From the IMG/VR virus record IMGVR_UViG_3300023179_000105, positions 1 through 64,000 of that record: a DNA stretch of 64,000 bases, one strand, 5' to 3'. This stretch comes from a virus. This document shows, piece by piece, positions 7,638 through 17,276 of this stretch. Numbering within the stretch: position 1 is the first letter of the stretch; every line of letters starts with the position of its first letter. The position numbers and the translations under genes are program-made. The notes under the pieces are model-generated. The model was not told the origin of the DNA. It ran no database searches and saw only the letters and a program-made list of their open reading frames with translations.

Positions 7638-9770
7638 TTACTTTACGTCTGGTAAGAATGAACCATAAAGATTAGTTCCATCACTCACAAACGATAGCAA
7701 ATCTCTGGCATTAGCATCGGTAGTCAATACTGGTGCTACACCAGCAGGCCATTTATAAGAGCTACTAAATGTTAATGTTCTTGACCCGGTACCATCTTGT
7801 ATTACATGGAGTATATATGTTCCTACTTTTAGATTTGTAGGATTTGCTAATGTTCTATTACCACCAAGTGTAACGGTAGCAACCATTCCTGCTGCAACAT
7901 TCCAGGAAATTGTAACACCATCGGTTAAGGTCTGAGTTGATGCGTTTGCATTATTATTAATAGTACCTGTTAATGCTATATTAGCATGAGATATGGCACC
8001 ATTAGATAGTCCATTAGCTGTATAGAACGAACCATTAGCAACACCAAAGGCAGCATTTGCTGTATTATATGCCGGTGCAATTTGTGGGCCAACATTATTA
8101 GCAGCACCAAAGGCCGCGTTAGCAACACCAAATGCAGAATTAGTAGTATTGAATATTATTGCTGTATTTGTTTGTGTTGAAAATACAGAATTGGCCCAAG
8201 TATTAGATGCTGCACCAACCACGTTAGCATAAGAGTTAGCTCCGGTTGCTACACCGTTGGCCTTAGCAAATGCTGCGGTTGTATTTGTCGAAACACCATT
8301 AGAGAAATCATATGCCGATTTGATCCAAACTATGGCGTTCGCGCCACCAAGGGTTAGGTTGCTGGTGTTAAAGTCAGCCACCAATACGGCATTAACCATA
8401 TTGTTAGCACCAGGAATAAATGTATTGTTAGCTGGTTCGGCATCGTATGCTTGGAATAAGTAATATTGTTTATCGCTTGCGTCTCTAACAAGACCGGTAT
8501 GAACGTTTTGAGAAGTAGCATTTCCGTAATTGGCGATGAAACCAATATCGAGTAAATCGGTACCGGAGTAGTTATTAGCAGCAAGATATATTAGAGAATC
8601 ACCGACCACCAAGTTATTTGTTGAAACTACTGTGGAGTTGCCAAGGAATATAAGATTACCAGTAATAGAAAGGTCGCCAGTAATTGTCTGTGCTGCTGAT
8701 GTTAATTTAACATATGTGGCGGTAGTGTAGGCATTAACAGAGTTTGCCATAGCACCAGCATAGTTATTTGCAGCGGTAGCAGTATTTGCAAGATTATTTG
8801 CTGCTAAATTTGCTCTTGCAAAAGCAGCATTAGCAACTGTGTATCCAGCATTTGAAGATGTATATACAGAATTAACAACCACATAAGCAGCATTTACTGA
8901 AACATATGCCGCAGATAGACGGACATTATCGGTATTCGATTGGGTATATGCCGCGGTAAGTCTTGTATTATCGGTATTTGCTAAAGTAAATGCTGCGTTA
9001 ACCGTATCAAAAGCGGCGTTTGTTGCATACCAATTATCAGAAAGAAAAATGGTAATGTTGGCAGTATTACCACCTAAAACCTGTGCCAATCCATAGGCAT
9101 CATTTGCTCTATTTCTTGCCGTATTGGCCTGAGTATAAGCAGCATTTGCTACAACATAACTACTATTGGTATAAGTATATGCCGAATTAACAACAACATA
9201 AGAAGAGTTAGTTAAATCGAAAACGGTATTAACACGGGAAAAAGCGGAGTTTACTACAACGTAAGCTGCCGATAAACGAACATTATCGGTATTAGACTGT
9301 GTAAATGCCGAATTAGTTAATGTGTAATTGGCATTTACAGAAACATATGCCGCATTAGCTACCACATATGCCGCATTAGACATATTAAAGTCTGCGTTCT
9401 GTGCCGCAAAGGCAGCGTTGGCAACATCGAATGCCGCATTAGTTAGTCCGTAATTGGAATTAGCAATATCAAAAACGGTATTAACACGGGCAAAAGCGGA
9501 GTTTGATACAACATAATTGGCGTTAGATGAAACATAGACTGAATTAGTAACGACATAATTGGCATTAGATGTGATATATGCGGCCGTTAATCTTACATTA
9601 TCGGTATTGGACTGTGCATAAACCGCATTAGCAACATTATAAACAGCATTTGCTGTTGCAAATACCAGATTTTGCTGTTCGTTTAACTGGTTGGAATAGA
9701 GAATAATTTGATTGGTTCTCAATCTCCAGGTATCAAATGTATCTGTTAGAGCGACGTTAGCTATTCCCAT
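7638..9770 (-). CDS. Long tail fibre-like protein
   Basis: 710 residues. A short N-terminus (MGIANVALTDTFDTWRLRTN) is a common attachment segment of fibres in this phage group. About 270 residues of A-[YF]-x-x-x-N heptads follow, with repeated SNTDNVRLTAAY and VNTVFDIANS units. The shared module lies around residues 355-485. The C-terminal ~90 residues contain GGNRTLANPTNLKVGTY and LLSFVSDGTNLYGSFL, a domain found at the ends of many phage fibres. It is the longest complete fibre here and is preceded directly by a 66-residue coiled-coil gene. Confidence 0.87.
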   Translation of the reverse strand: MGIANVALTDTFDTWRLRTNQIILYSNQLNEQQNLVFATANAVYNVANAVYAQSNTDNVRLTAAYITSNANYVVTNSVYVSSNANYVVSNSAFARVNTVFDIANSNYGLTNAAFDVANAAFAAQNADFNMSNAAYVVANAAYVSVNANYTLTNSAFTQSNTDNVRLSAAYVVVNSAFSRVNTVFDLTNSSYVVVNSAYTYTNSSYVVANAAYTQANTARNRANDAYGLAQVLGGNTANITIFLSDNWYATNAAFDTVNAAFTLANTDNTRLTAAYTQSNTDNVRLSAAYVSVNAAYVVVNSVYTSSNAGYTVANAAFARANLAANNLANTATAANNYAGAMANSVNAYTTATYVKLTSAAQTITGDLSITGNLIFLGNSTVVSTNNLVVGDSLIYLAANNYSGTDLLDIGFIANYGNATSQNVHTGLVRDASDKQYYLFQAYDAEPANNTFIPGANNMVNAVLVADFNTSNLTLGGANAIVWIKSAYDFSNGVSTNTTAAFAKANGVATGANSYANVVGAASNTWANSVFSTQTNTAIIFNTTNSAFGVANAAFGAANNVGPQIAPAYNTANAAFGVANGSFYTANGLSNGAISHANIALTGTINNNANASTQTLTDGVTISWNVAAGMVATVTLGGNRTLANPTNLKVGTYILHVIQDGTGSRTLTFSSSYKWPAGVAPVLTTDANARDLLSFVSDGTNLYGSFLPDVK
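8317..8705 (-). repeat. Fibre module copy 4
   Basis: Fourth copy of the shared fibre module (VVGDSLIYLAANNYSGTDLL, YYLFQAYDAEPANNTF, NAIVWIKSAYD). Bases flanking the module differ from the other copies, which defines its edges approximately. Confidence 0.8.
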
Positions 9771-9971
9771 TTACTTTACCAGTCCTTTTAGCAATTCTTT
9801 TATTTCTTGTAAATCGTTTTTGAGTAATGATACATCTTCTTTTAATGTATCCATCTCTTTCTCTCTCTGCCTTTTCGCTTTATATGCATTAAGAGCATTA
9901 TTATCCTTATTTATAAGAAATCCCTCGGAGGTTCTATAAACACCAGGTAAATCTGTTTTTGCGTCTGTCAT
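9771..9971 (-). CDS. Small coiled-coil protein
   Basis: 66 residues. It opens with MTDAKTDLPGVYRTSEGFLINKDN, then a charged helix with NDLQEIKELLKGLVK that should form a coiled coil. Its stop is directly before the ATG of the 710-residue fibre and its start overlaps the beta-helix gene upstream. Similar small proteins precede fibre genes in other T4-like marine phages; their role is unknown. A TATAAATA on the minus strand lies inside it. Confidence 0.7.
   Translation of the reverse strand: MTDAKTDLPGVYRTSEGFLINKDNNALNAYKAKRQREKEMDTLKEDVSLLKNDLQEIKELLKGLVK
9908..9915 (-). promoter_or_regulatory. Possible internal late promoter
   Basis: TATAAATA on the minus strand inside the 66-residue gene, 138 bases before the 710-residue fibre ATG. 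An exact consensus, but it lies within coding sequence and could be chance. Confidence 0.4.
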
Positions 9972-10741
9972 CTAACACCCACTTTTGCGGTTAGTAGGTC
10001 CATAATGGCCTTTCTTTCATCAAAATGTTCGAGGTCTTCCGGTCTGTCGGTACAACCATGAAACTCAATAACGAATTGTAATGCCTGTATCCATTTATCT
10101 GAAATTTCTGGACTATGGCCCATCAATCTCATCATTCTTTTTCCTGTTTTAGCCACGAAATAAGGTGGAAAAACTACACACCCTAATGCCACATGGTGGT
10201 CGGCAATCAAAACATCCGACTCAAATCCAAAACAAACAATTGGTTTCCTTGATACAACACAATTATCATATATCTTTATGGAATCATGAATAGATGCGGT
10301 ACCAAATATCTTAGCATGATTTAAAACTTCCGCATTATTTTTTACAGTAGCATTTCCATAAACTTCTGCGTTATCATAGACCATCGCATTATTTACCACT
10401 ATAGAATTCTCATATACTTTGGCATGTCCGCTAACTTTAGCATTATCATAAACCTGTGCCGCGTCATATACCTGAGCTTCGCCATATACTTTTGCGGAAC
10501 CATAAACTCTGGCATTACCATAAACTTTCGCAAAATCATTAATGATGGCCTTTTCGGTTACTCTCGCATTACCATAAACTACCGCATGAGGACCAACATA
10601 ACATTCTGGATCAACATGTGCGGTTTCAGCAACCCATCCGCCACCTTTTTCATGTTGGTGGGCAGGAACTTTACCCTGCCCATCTCCAAAATCGACATTC
10701 ACAACATGAGACATCTCATTCATATTAAAAGCAAATTCCAT
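9968..10741 (-). CDS. Left-handed beta-helix (hexapeptide repeat) protein
   Basis: 257 residues. Residues about 45-165 are a run of imperfect hexapeptides of the type A-x-V-Y-G-N/D (NARVYGSAKVYGEAQVYD), the signature of a left-handed parallel beta-helix. Cellular proteins with this repeat are acyltransferases or YdcK-like proteins; in a fibre operon it could equally be a rigid structural rod. The C-terminal ~90 residues (FGFESDVLIADHH, HGCTDRPEDLEHFDERKAI) are not recognised. It overlaps the 66-residue gene by four bases and is separated by nine bases from the giant structural gene. Fold is well supported; function is not. Confidence 0.75.
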   Translation of the reverse strand: MEFAFNMNEMSHVVNVDFGDGQGKVPAHQHEKGGGWVAETAHVDPECYVGPHAVVYGNARVTEKAIINDFAKVYGNARVYGSAKVYGEAQVYDAAQVYDNAKVSGHAKVYENSIVVNNAMVYDNAEVYGNATVKNNAEVLNHAKIFGTASIHDSIKIYDNCVVSRKPIVCFGFESDVLIADHHVALGCVVFPPYFVAKTGKRMMRLMGHSPEISDKWIQALQFVIEFHGCTDRPEDLEHFDERKAIMDLLTAKVGVR

Positions 10742-10750
10742 TATAACCTC

Positions 10751-13700
10751 TTATTTTTGTAGAGCAATTGCCCTCAAATCACCAACTCTTGGAACAATCG
10801 CAGAGTTTACACCATCATTTAGGAGACCAACCTTGAGAGCAAAATATTTGTATGTGCTATAAGTTACACCAGCATCGGTGGTGTAAGAGATAACATTTGC
10901 TGCTCCACCGTATTCGCTGTTTAGTGCGACGGTTCGGCCGGTGGCATAAACTTGTGTATTACCTACTACAATACCTGTTGAGTTTACCACGTTGGCGGTT
11001 TCACCAGCATAATATCCTGTATCGGACATTACATAGATGGTGGTGCTTTCGATGTTTTCAACCAAGGCGGAGAAACCTGAGGTTAGACCATTTAAGGTCA
11101 TACCGACATTAACGCCGCCTGTAACATATGTATTAGCAAGTGTTAGACGATCAACTGAACCTGTAGGAACAAGATATGTATATTCCTTAAAGTTGTTTCT
11201 GTCGTCAAGGGATGAATACTCATTATCACCATTACCATCTTTGTATAGTTCAACCCAGTGTTGCTGGGAGAATGGAGTACCATCTTCAGCATTTAGAATT
11301 TTAATCCAAACCTTAACATCTGTTCCTGGTGGACGATATGCGGAGAGAATAACTCGTAAATCTTCCGCATCTTGGCCTTCAGCCAACGTAACGGTCTTTG
11401 AGATATATTTGTTAATCAAAGCACCGTGTGTTGGTAGTGTTTCATCCGTTGTATCATTATTGATGATGTTATCAAGGATGATTGTTTGTGTCTTGGTTAG
11501 ATCAAGCAACGGAGAAACAGCATTTGATGATGTTTTCATACTAACCAAAATGGTCTGTGAATTAGCACCAGCAAGTAGATTAATCTCGTTTGTTCTTGAG
11601 AGAACTGCTTGTTCTGTGTTAAAGTATTGCGTTGTTGATGGATCAACTTTGATATATGTTCCAACAGCACCAGTTGTTGATACTGGTCTTAACTGATAAG
11701 TCATATCGGTTAACTGGAAGTTTAGTGCGGATGGTTCAAAATGGAATGCTGAGTATCTCCAGTTAGAAATACCCCAGATGTTTTCGATATAACCATACTG
11801 GCTCCAGTCGGTTGAACATATAATAGCATCACCTACAACGAATCCACCACCTGAACCACTTAGATGGACAAGTGAGGTATCACCGTTCACATAGTAATCA
11901 AGTGTTCCTTGTGCGTTTGTAATGTCGCTAATGGTTGCTTGGCCTTTAAAGGTACCATTTGAGGAATAGATTTGTAGAATCTCTCCAACATAATAGTTTG
12001 TATTACCAGCAGCAATTACACCACTAACACCAGTTGATACGTTTACTACGGCACTATTCTGGAATGATGTAGCACCGAAAGCAAAGTCTGTGACCGCAAC
12101 GGAAGCACCGCTGTTTAGAGCAGGTATTGATATATGGTCACCAGAGATAAAGATGTCACCACGATTATTGGAGAAATCAATAGTGGCATTTCTTACATAC
12201 AACTTTTCAATTGGTCTATTACCAAGTGTGGCGGTAGCCTGGTTTTTATTAAAGTCAGCACGATAGAACTTACAAGTTAGATCGACACCTTCGATGATAT
12301 CCCAGTTGGTGTTATTGTTTGTCTGGTAGAATGTACCAGTACCACGACGGTCATGTAGTGTACCCAATCCGTTAACATCCATTTGGCCAAGTCTTGAACA
12401 CCAAACATAAACGTCTGGGTTAGCATGAATTGGATGGATGATAAACGCATACTGTGTATTGTTATACAAGAATACAGGAATATCAAATTTAACATTACAA
12501 GGATTATCTTTGCCGTTCGGTGAAATAGGAACAGCCGCAGGATTATTAAAGAATACTTCTGAATATGGGACAGTATTTCTTGTGATTTGCTGTCCTGAAT
12601 CCATTTCACGAATTTCGCACCAGAATCCTTCTCTACCAATACGTGATACGAAAATATCAACCGATGTAAGGAAGATACCTTCTTCACCGTTTGGTGCGGA
12701 AGCCATGAATGAGTATGCGGTACATGAGTGAGACGCAGGTGCTGGTGGAGGTGGAGCAGCAATATACTCGAACCCAGCGGAGTTATAATTCTGTGAAACG
12801 GCTTCTGTATGATAAGAAACAGTTTTTGTTGTAAGAATAGAACGCTGCTTTGTAATTGCCTGGCCAGATGCGGTAAATACTGCGGCACCACCAGTTGAAA
12901 CGTCAACAGGAATATCAGCAGCGGTTACGGCACTACTCAAATCAATATAGTTTCTGCTATCAATAACAAGACAGTTGCGTTGACCTACTCTAAACTGACC
13001 TGATGTAATCTGCATTTGGAACTTGAGAACACCATTAGCATCGGTAACCAATTGACTACCATAGGCAGACCAAGGGCCAAGTGAAGAAGGTAGTGCCACA
13101 ATACCAGCAGCAGCATTTGTTGATGTACCTGTTCTGATATCATTTAATGTGTTTGAAGCAAGTCCATATTGGCCGTTCTGAATAATCCATGAGAACTGAT
13201 TAGCAGTTAGTGGTCTTGCGTTATTCGCCATAGCAACACTATCAAAGTAAGGCCACATACGAGTATATGGTTTCATACCGGTACAATGGACGGCAATTGT
13301 CTGTGGACGAATATAGGAATAATTTTGAACGTCAACTACCTTATAATCGGTTTGAACCACGTCGGCACTATCTGCTTCCCAATACTGAGTACCGGTTCTT
13401 ACTGTGTTATAAACGGTTTCGATTGTAACACCAGCACCACCAACTGGGTTGATAGATTGTGCGTAGTTTCTGGCCGCATCGTATGTTGAATATGTTACAG
13501 AGAACGGATTACCGTCAGATGTAACACTACCAGTATAAACCTTATACCCTACAACATGTGTTTCCCAGGCATTCCAGTTTGTGGTGTTAAGAACGTCAAC
13601 AACACCACCAGTTGTATTTTGTCTAAATCTTCCGTTAGCCTGATAGATACCATAAGTGGCATTACCTGTATTCAAGTTGTAGGCAGCAGTTGTACCATAT

Positions 13701-16700
13701 GCTGTAATAGCCTCGTTTGATGACCCTTGTGTACCAAAATTAACAACATAAATTGACTGCTTGGTTAACATTTCATCAGGCATAATGGTTGTATCAACCC
13801 AAATGTCCTGTGATGGATATAGATTAACTGTACCAAGGAACAACCAAGACTGACGTTCTACGTTAATGTCAAAAGTAGCATAAGATTGTGCGTGGTGTAG
13901 AACCTCTGTATAATCAACTGTGATAACTGGATTCTGATACTTAACGTTTGTACCAGATAGGAAGTTATAAACAATAGACTCCATCTTATAAACAGGACGA
14001 ATTGACCTTTCTTTCGAATCATATACAATTCTGAATTCTGGATCGTAATCAGCAGCATTTGAGTTATCACGGAATGAATCTGTAAAGATACCATTCTTAA
14101 AGCGGTCATTACCTGCTTCGTTCTGTATAACTGTTCCTGTTGCGGCCTTTTCAAGTAATGAAAGAGATGTGTAATACTCTAAGTTCACAATACGTTGTTT
14201 AAGTGTTCCAATATCTCTCATGGTATAGCGATATGTTGCTATTGACTTGGCAGTAGAGGCAAGGTCTTGTCTACCAAGTTTAGTGGCATATGCGGCTGAT
14301 AATGATGGATATGGAGAAATGGTCAACTGTGATAGTGCCATAACTCCAGGTGGAACTATTGGAGTTTGTGGGTTTGAACTTGGTTGACCTTTGATAACCT
14401 GGAATCGATTATCTTTATCAACGGCCACAATATCAATTCTACCAAGGTAGAAGTAATAATCGTATTCTACTCTCGATGATGGTACAGGGAATTTCATACC
14501 AGCAGCAGGATAGTTTAATGTTGATGACGCACTTGGATTAACCGATGCGGTTGCCGGATTTGTAGTATCACCGGAAGTATTTGTCTTAACTGGTCTAAAA
14601 TCGAACTGATTTCTTAGATTATATGATTGACCTGTTATTGTTGACTTGAATAGAGGAATATTTTCTGTTCTAATGTTATTAGCAGGATTAAATAGTGTAT
14701 CATCATCTTCTACTGGATAAGAATCCACGGAGAAGAAACCGCCTCGGTTGGTAAAGTCTGGTTCAAAGTAATCCAACTCCACCAATAGTCTATCAGTTGA
14801 TGCTAATAGAATTCTTGGTGTAATAGTACCATGATCGTAATGTGTATCTCTCTGACCGTTATCCAAGATGAATGAGGTTGTAACATCTAATCCACCAGTA
14901 TTGGATGTTGGATATGATCCACCTGTTCCTTTTCTGATAGATTTAATTTTATACACATCAGAGAAACCAAGGTCATAAGGACCAGCAACACCAGCAGTAG
15001 CACAGTTAATTTTAACATAACGTCCTGCTCTAAGTGTTTTCTTAATTTCTAAAGCAGTTGTTCTTTCAACTGGATACGTTACAGTAGCATAGAAAATGGT
15101 TGGGAATGTTTCTTTCAGATTGAACTGTAATGATGTTGATGTTGTAGAAATTGTTCTTTGAGCACCAGCAGCCGCGCCAAGTCCAAACATATTGATTTGG
15201 TCGCCTGCTTCGTAAACCTTGTAAAGAGTATTACCGGTATTAGATACTGGCAAAGTCTGGTCAACGGTAAGTTGTGTATCACTTGCGATAGAAACGACCT
15301 GATAAACAAATGTATTACCTGATAACTGAATTTTATCACCAGGATTCAATCTAAGGAAATGTGTACCAGTACCATTTAATGTATTACTTGATGTTGCTGT
15401 TGATGTAACACCACTAAGACCAACGGCCATGCTTGATGAACCGTTTGAGGTTTTATTAAATGTAGCAAAAATACCACTTGTAGAATAACCCTGTAGAGTT
15501 GTTGTTCCATAAGGAAGTTGTTCGATACCAGAAGAGATTGAGAGATTGAATATGCCGTTTGTTGAAACCTGAACGGCCGATGAAACACCTTGTGTATCAT
15601 TAAACTCAAATGTGGTGTGTGATACAAGAGGATTATTCGAATCTCTGATTGTATCTGTGTAATTAGAACCTGTAAAATATAATAGAGTTGAGTTAGGAAT
15701 TTGTTGTAAAACTGCTCTACTATTAATATCAAGAACAGTATCGGCACCTATTGCTGAGTTATAACCGCCCGTAGCGGCCGCATAGAGACTTTTTACTTGT
15801 CCGAAAACATATGAACCTGTCATCTTGACATCGGCAAGATAGACATTATACTTAGCATCGTATCCAGGTGTACCAGAAAGATATTGAACGGATAGAATTA
15901 TAGCAGTACCAATTTGTGTACCTGTCTGAGCCGCAGTAGACCAACCTTTGTTGGTAATTCTTCTTTGTGCTGTATCATAGAGATTAACAACATTACCTTT
16001 ATTGAGTTCCCAACCACCAACAAATTCGTTAACGGTCACAAATTGTCCCATATTAACAGTTGCGGACTGAGATGTGACGTTAGATGTGGTTAGACCTTTT
16101 TCAGTAGCAAGATCCATGGTTGCTGGCATACCAACTTCATATCCACCAACATATGCTTTACCTGGTGAAACACCAACGTAAAGTAGTTTATTATTACCAG
16201 TTGGATATCTACCGTAGTTTGAACCTGTATTATCGTGTTCTTTAAGTTGGACATCAAGGCCATTAACAACATAGTTGCCAGAATTGTCGAATGTGCGCCG
16301 GGCCATGGCATCATTAATGTATGAATACTGTGTATTGGCGTTATATGACTTAACAATACCGTTTTCAATAGTAAATAATGATACGAAATCTTGAACACTT
16401 GGTGTTGCGTCAATTGGCACCACATCAAGTGTCGGATTCAACATAAGACGGTCAGCACCAGGTGCGGAATAATTTGAGGCCTCTAATGCTGGATCAAGTA
16501 GTGTGGAATCCTGTGAAGCATTTACAATATCTTCTGTGATATAGAAACCAACTCTTGCTGTTGGATTCGCATCATAACGGCTAATAATAACTGCCTGGTC
16601 TGGAAATGCCACGAAATGGTTCTTAGCGAATAGAACGCCTGAAGAAATACTGAAGCGAGAACCCTTACCAGTTGCGTTTGCTGTGTTAGCAACAACCAGA

Positions 16701-17260
16701 GTATAAACGGTATTATTAACATTTGCTCTTAGTGTTTCACCACCTTGGAATGCTTTGATGGAAGCATTAGCACTTGATGATGATGTATAAGCAATATAAA
16801 GTGTTTTAGTATTTGATGTTGACTGAACACCGTCCAAAACCTGAATAACTTTAGCAGTAATATTTGAGGTGAGACCTACAACTTCCAATCTGGTATTGCC
16901 ATTAGCCTTACCTTGATTGATGAATGTATTCCATTGGTCCATGCTAACTGAGTTATTAGAAGCATCAAAGTCATTAACTTTAACGTAAGATATACCACGA
17001 CCTGCTGGACGACCTTCGTTTGTTTCTAAGGTAAACTGACCTGGAATAACGATTGTACCATCTTTAAAAATGTTTCTACCAAAACGAGCAATCTGTTCCT
17101 GTAATGCTGTCTGTATCTGTGTAAGTTCACGGGCCTGGACTGCATAACCTGGTTTAAAGAGGATTCGATAATAACCTGCTGATGGATCGTAATCATCATA
17201 ATAAGGTGTAACGTTGAAATTTGTGGTTAATGATGTTGAATTGGAAGTATTGGCATCCAT
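10751..17260 (-). CDS. Giant virion structural protein, DUF4815 family
   Basis: 2169 residues, the largest gene here. The N-terminus (FNVTPYYDDYDPSAGYYRIL, then FKPGYAVQARELTQIQTALQ, IFKDGTIVIPGQ) is the hallmark of the DUF4815 family of large structural proteins in T4-like cyanophages and relatives. The C-terminal part has repeated beta-rich stretches (TSGQFRVGQRNCLVIDSRNY, YLVPTGSVDRLTLANTYVTG). In relatives this gene lies between the baseplate wedge genes and the fibres and is thought to belong to the baseplate or proximal fibre; that is the likely place here too. It probably shares the transcript that starts before the gp8-like gene. Confidence 0.85.
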   Translation of the reverse strand: MDANTSNSTSLTTNFNVTPYYDDYDPSAGYYRILFKPGYAVQARELTQIQTALQEQIARFGRNIFKDGTIVIPGQFTLETNEGRPAGRGISYVKVNDFDASNNSVSMDQWNTFINQGKANGNTRLEVVGLTSNITAKVIQVLDGVQSTSNTKTLYIAYTSSSSANASIKAFQGGETLRANVNNTVYTLVVANTANATGKGSRFSISSGVLFAKNHFVAFPDQAVIISRYDANPTARVGFYITEDIVNASQDSTLLDPALEASNYSAPGADRLMLNPTLDVVPIDATPSVQDFVSLFTIENGIVKSYNANTQYSYINDAMARRTFDNSGNYVVNGLDVQLKEHDNTGSNYGRYPTGNNKLLYVGVSPGKAYVGGYEVGMPATMDLATEKGLTTSNVTSQSATVNMGQFVTVNEFVGGWELNKGNVVNLYDTAQRRITNKGWSTAAQTGTQIGTAIILSVQYLSGTPGYDAKYNVYLADVKMTGSYVFGQVKSLYAAATGGYNSAIGADTVLDINSRAVLQQIPNSTLLYFTGSNYTDTIRDSNNPLVSHTTFEFNDTQGVSSAVQVSTNGIFNLSISSGIEQLPYGTTTLQGYSTSGIFATFNKTSNGSSSMAVGLSGVTSTATSSNTLNGTGTHFLRLNPGDKIQLSGNTFVYQVVSIASDTQLTVDQTLPVSNTGNTLYKVYEAGDQINMFGLGAAAGAQRTISTTSTSLQFNLKETFPTIFYATVTYPVERTTALEIKKTLRAGRYVKINCATAGVAGPYDLGFSDVYKIKSIRKGTGGSYPTSNTGGLDVTTSFILDNGQRDTHYDHGTITPRILLASTDRLLVELDYFEPDFTNRGGFFSVDSYPVEDDDTLFNPANNIRTENIPLFKSTITGQSYNLRNQFDFRPVKTNTSGDTTNPATASVNPSASSTLNYPAAGMKFPVPSSRVEYDYYFYLGRIDIVAVDKDNRFQVIKGQPSSNPQTPIVPPGVMALSQLTISPYPSLSAAYATKLGRQDLASTAKSIATYRYTMRDIGTLKQRIVNLEYYTSLSLLEKAATGTVIQNEAGNDRFKNGIFTDSFRDNSNAADYDPEFRIVYDSKERSIRPVYKMESIVYNFLSGTNVKYQNPVITVDYTEVLHHAQSYATFDINVERQSWLFLGTVNLYPSQDIWVDTTIMPDEMLTKQSIYVVNFGTQGSSNEAITAYGTTAAYNLNTGNATYGIYQANGRFRQNTTGGVVDVLNTTNWNAWETHVVGYKVYTGSVTSDGNPFSVTYSTYDAARNYAQSINPVGGAGVTIETVYNTVRTGTQYWEADSADVVQTDYKVVDVQNYSYIRPQTIAVHCTGMKPYTRMWPYFDSVAMANNARPLTANQFSWIIQNGQYGLASNTLNDIRTGTSTNAAAGIVALPSSLGPWSAYGSQLVTDANGVLKFQMQITSGQFRVGQRNCLVIDSRNYIDLSSAVTAADIPVDVSTGGAAVFTASGQAITKQRSILTTKTVSYHTEAVSQNYNSAGFEYIAAPPPPAPASHSCTAYSFMASAPNGEEGIFLTSVDIFVSRIGREGFWCEIREMDSGQQITRNTVPYSEVFFNNPAAVPISPNGKDNPCNVKFDIPVFLYNNTQYAFIIHPIHANPDVYVWCSRLGQMDVNGLGTLHDRRGTGTFYQTNNNTNWDIIEGVDLTCKFYRADFNKNQATATLGNRPIEKLYVRNATIDFSNNRGDIFISGDHISIPALNSGASVAVTDFAFGATSFQNSAVVNVSTGVSGVIAAGNTNYYVGEILQIYSSNGTFKGQATISDITNAQGTLDYYVNGDTSLVHLSGSGGGFVVGDAIICSTDWSQYGYIENIWGISNWRYSAFHFEPSALNFQLTDMTYQLRPVSTTGAVGTYIKVDPSTTQYFNTEQAVLSRTNEINLLAGANSQTILVSMKTSSNAVSPLLDLTKTQTIILDNIINNDTTDETLPTHGALINKYISKTVTLAEGQDAEDLRVILSAYRPPGTDVKVWIKILNAEDGTPFSQQHWVELYKDGNGDNEYSSLDDRNNFKEYTYLVPTGSVDRLTLANTYVTGGVNVGMTLNGLTSGFSALVENIESTTIYVMSDTGYYAGETANVVNSTGIVVGNTQVYATGRTVALNSEYGGAANVISYTTDAGVTYSTYKYFALKVGLLNDGVNSAIVPRVGDLRAIALQK

Positions 17261-17276
17261 TTTCTATTCTTTCCTC

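Noticed and set aside
11037-11696. Plus-strand frame of 219 codons inside the DUF4815 gene
   Set aside because: Antisense to a clear family match, with unnatural composition and no start signals. Treated as a shadow.
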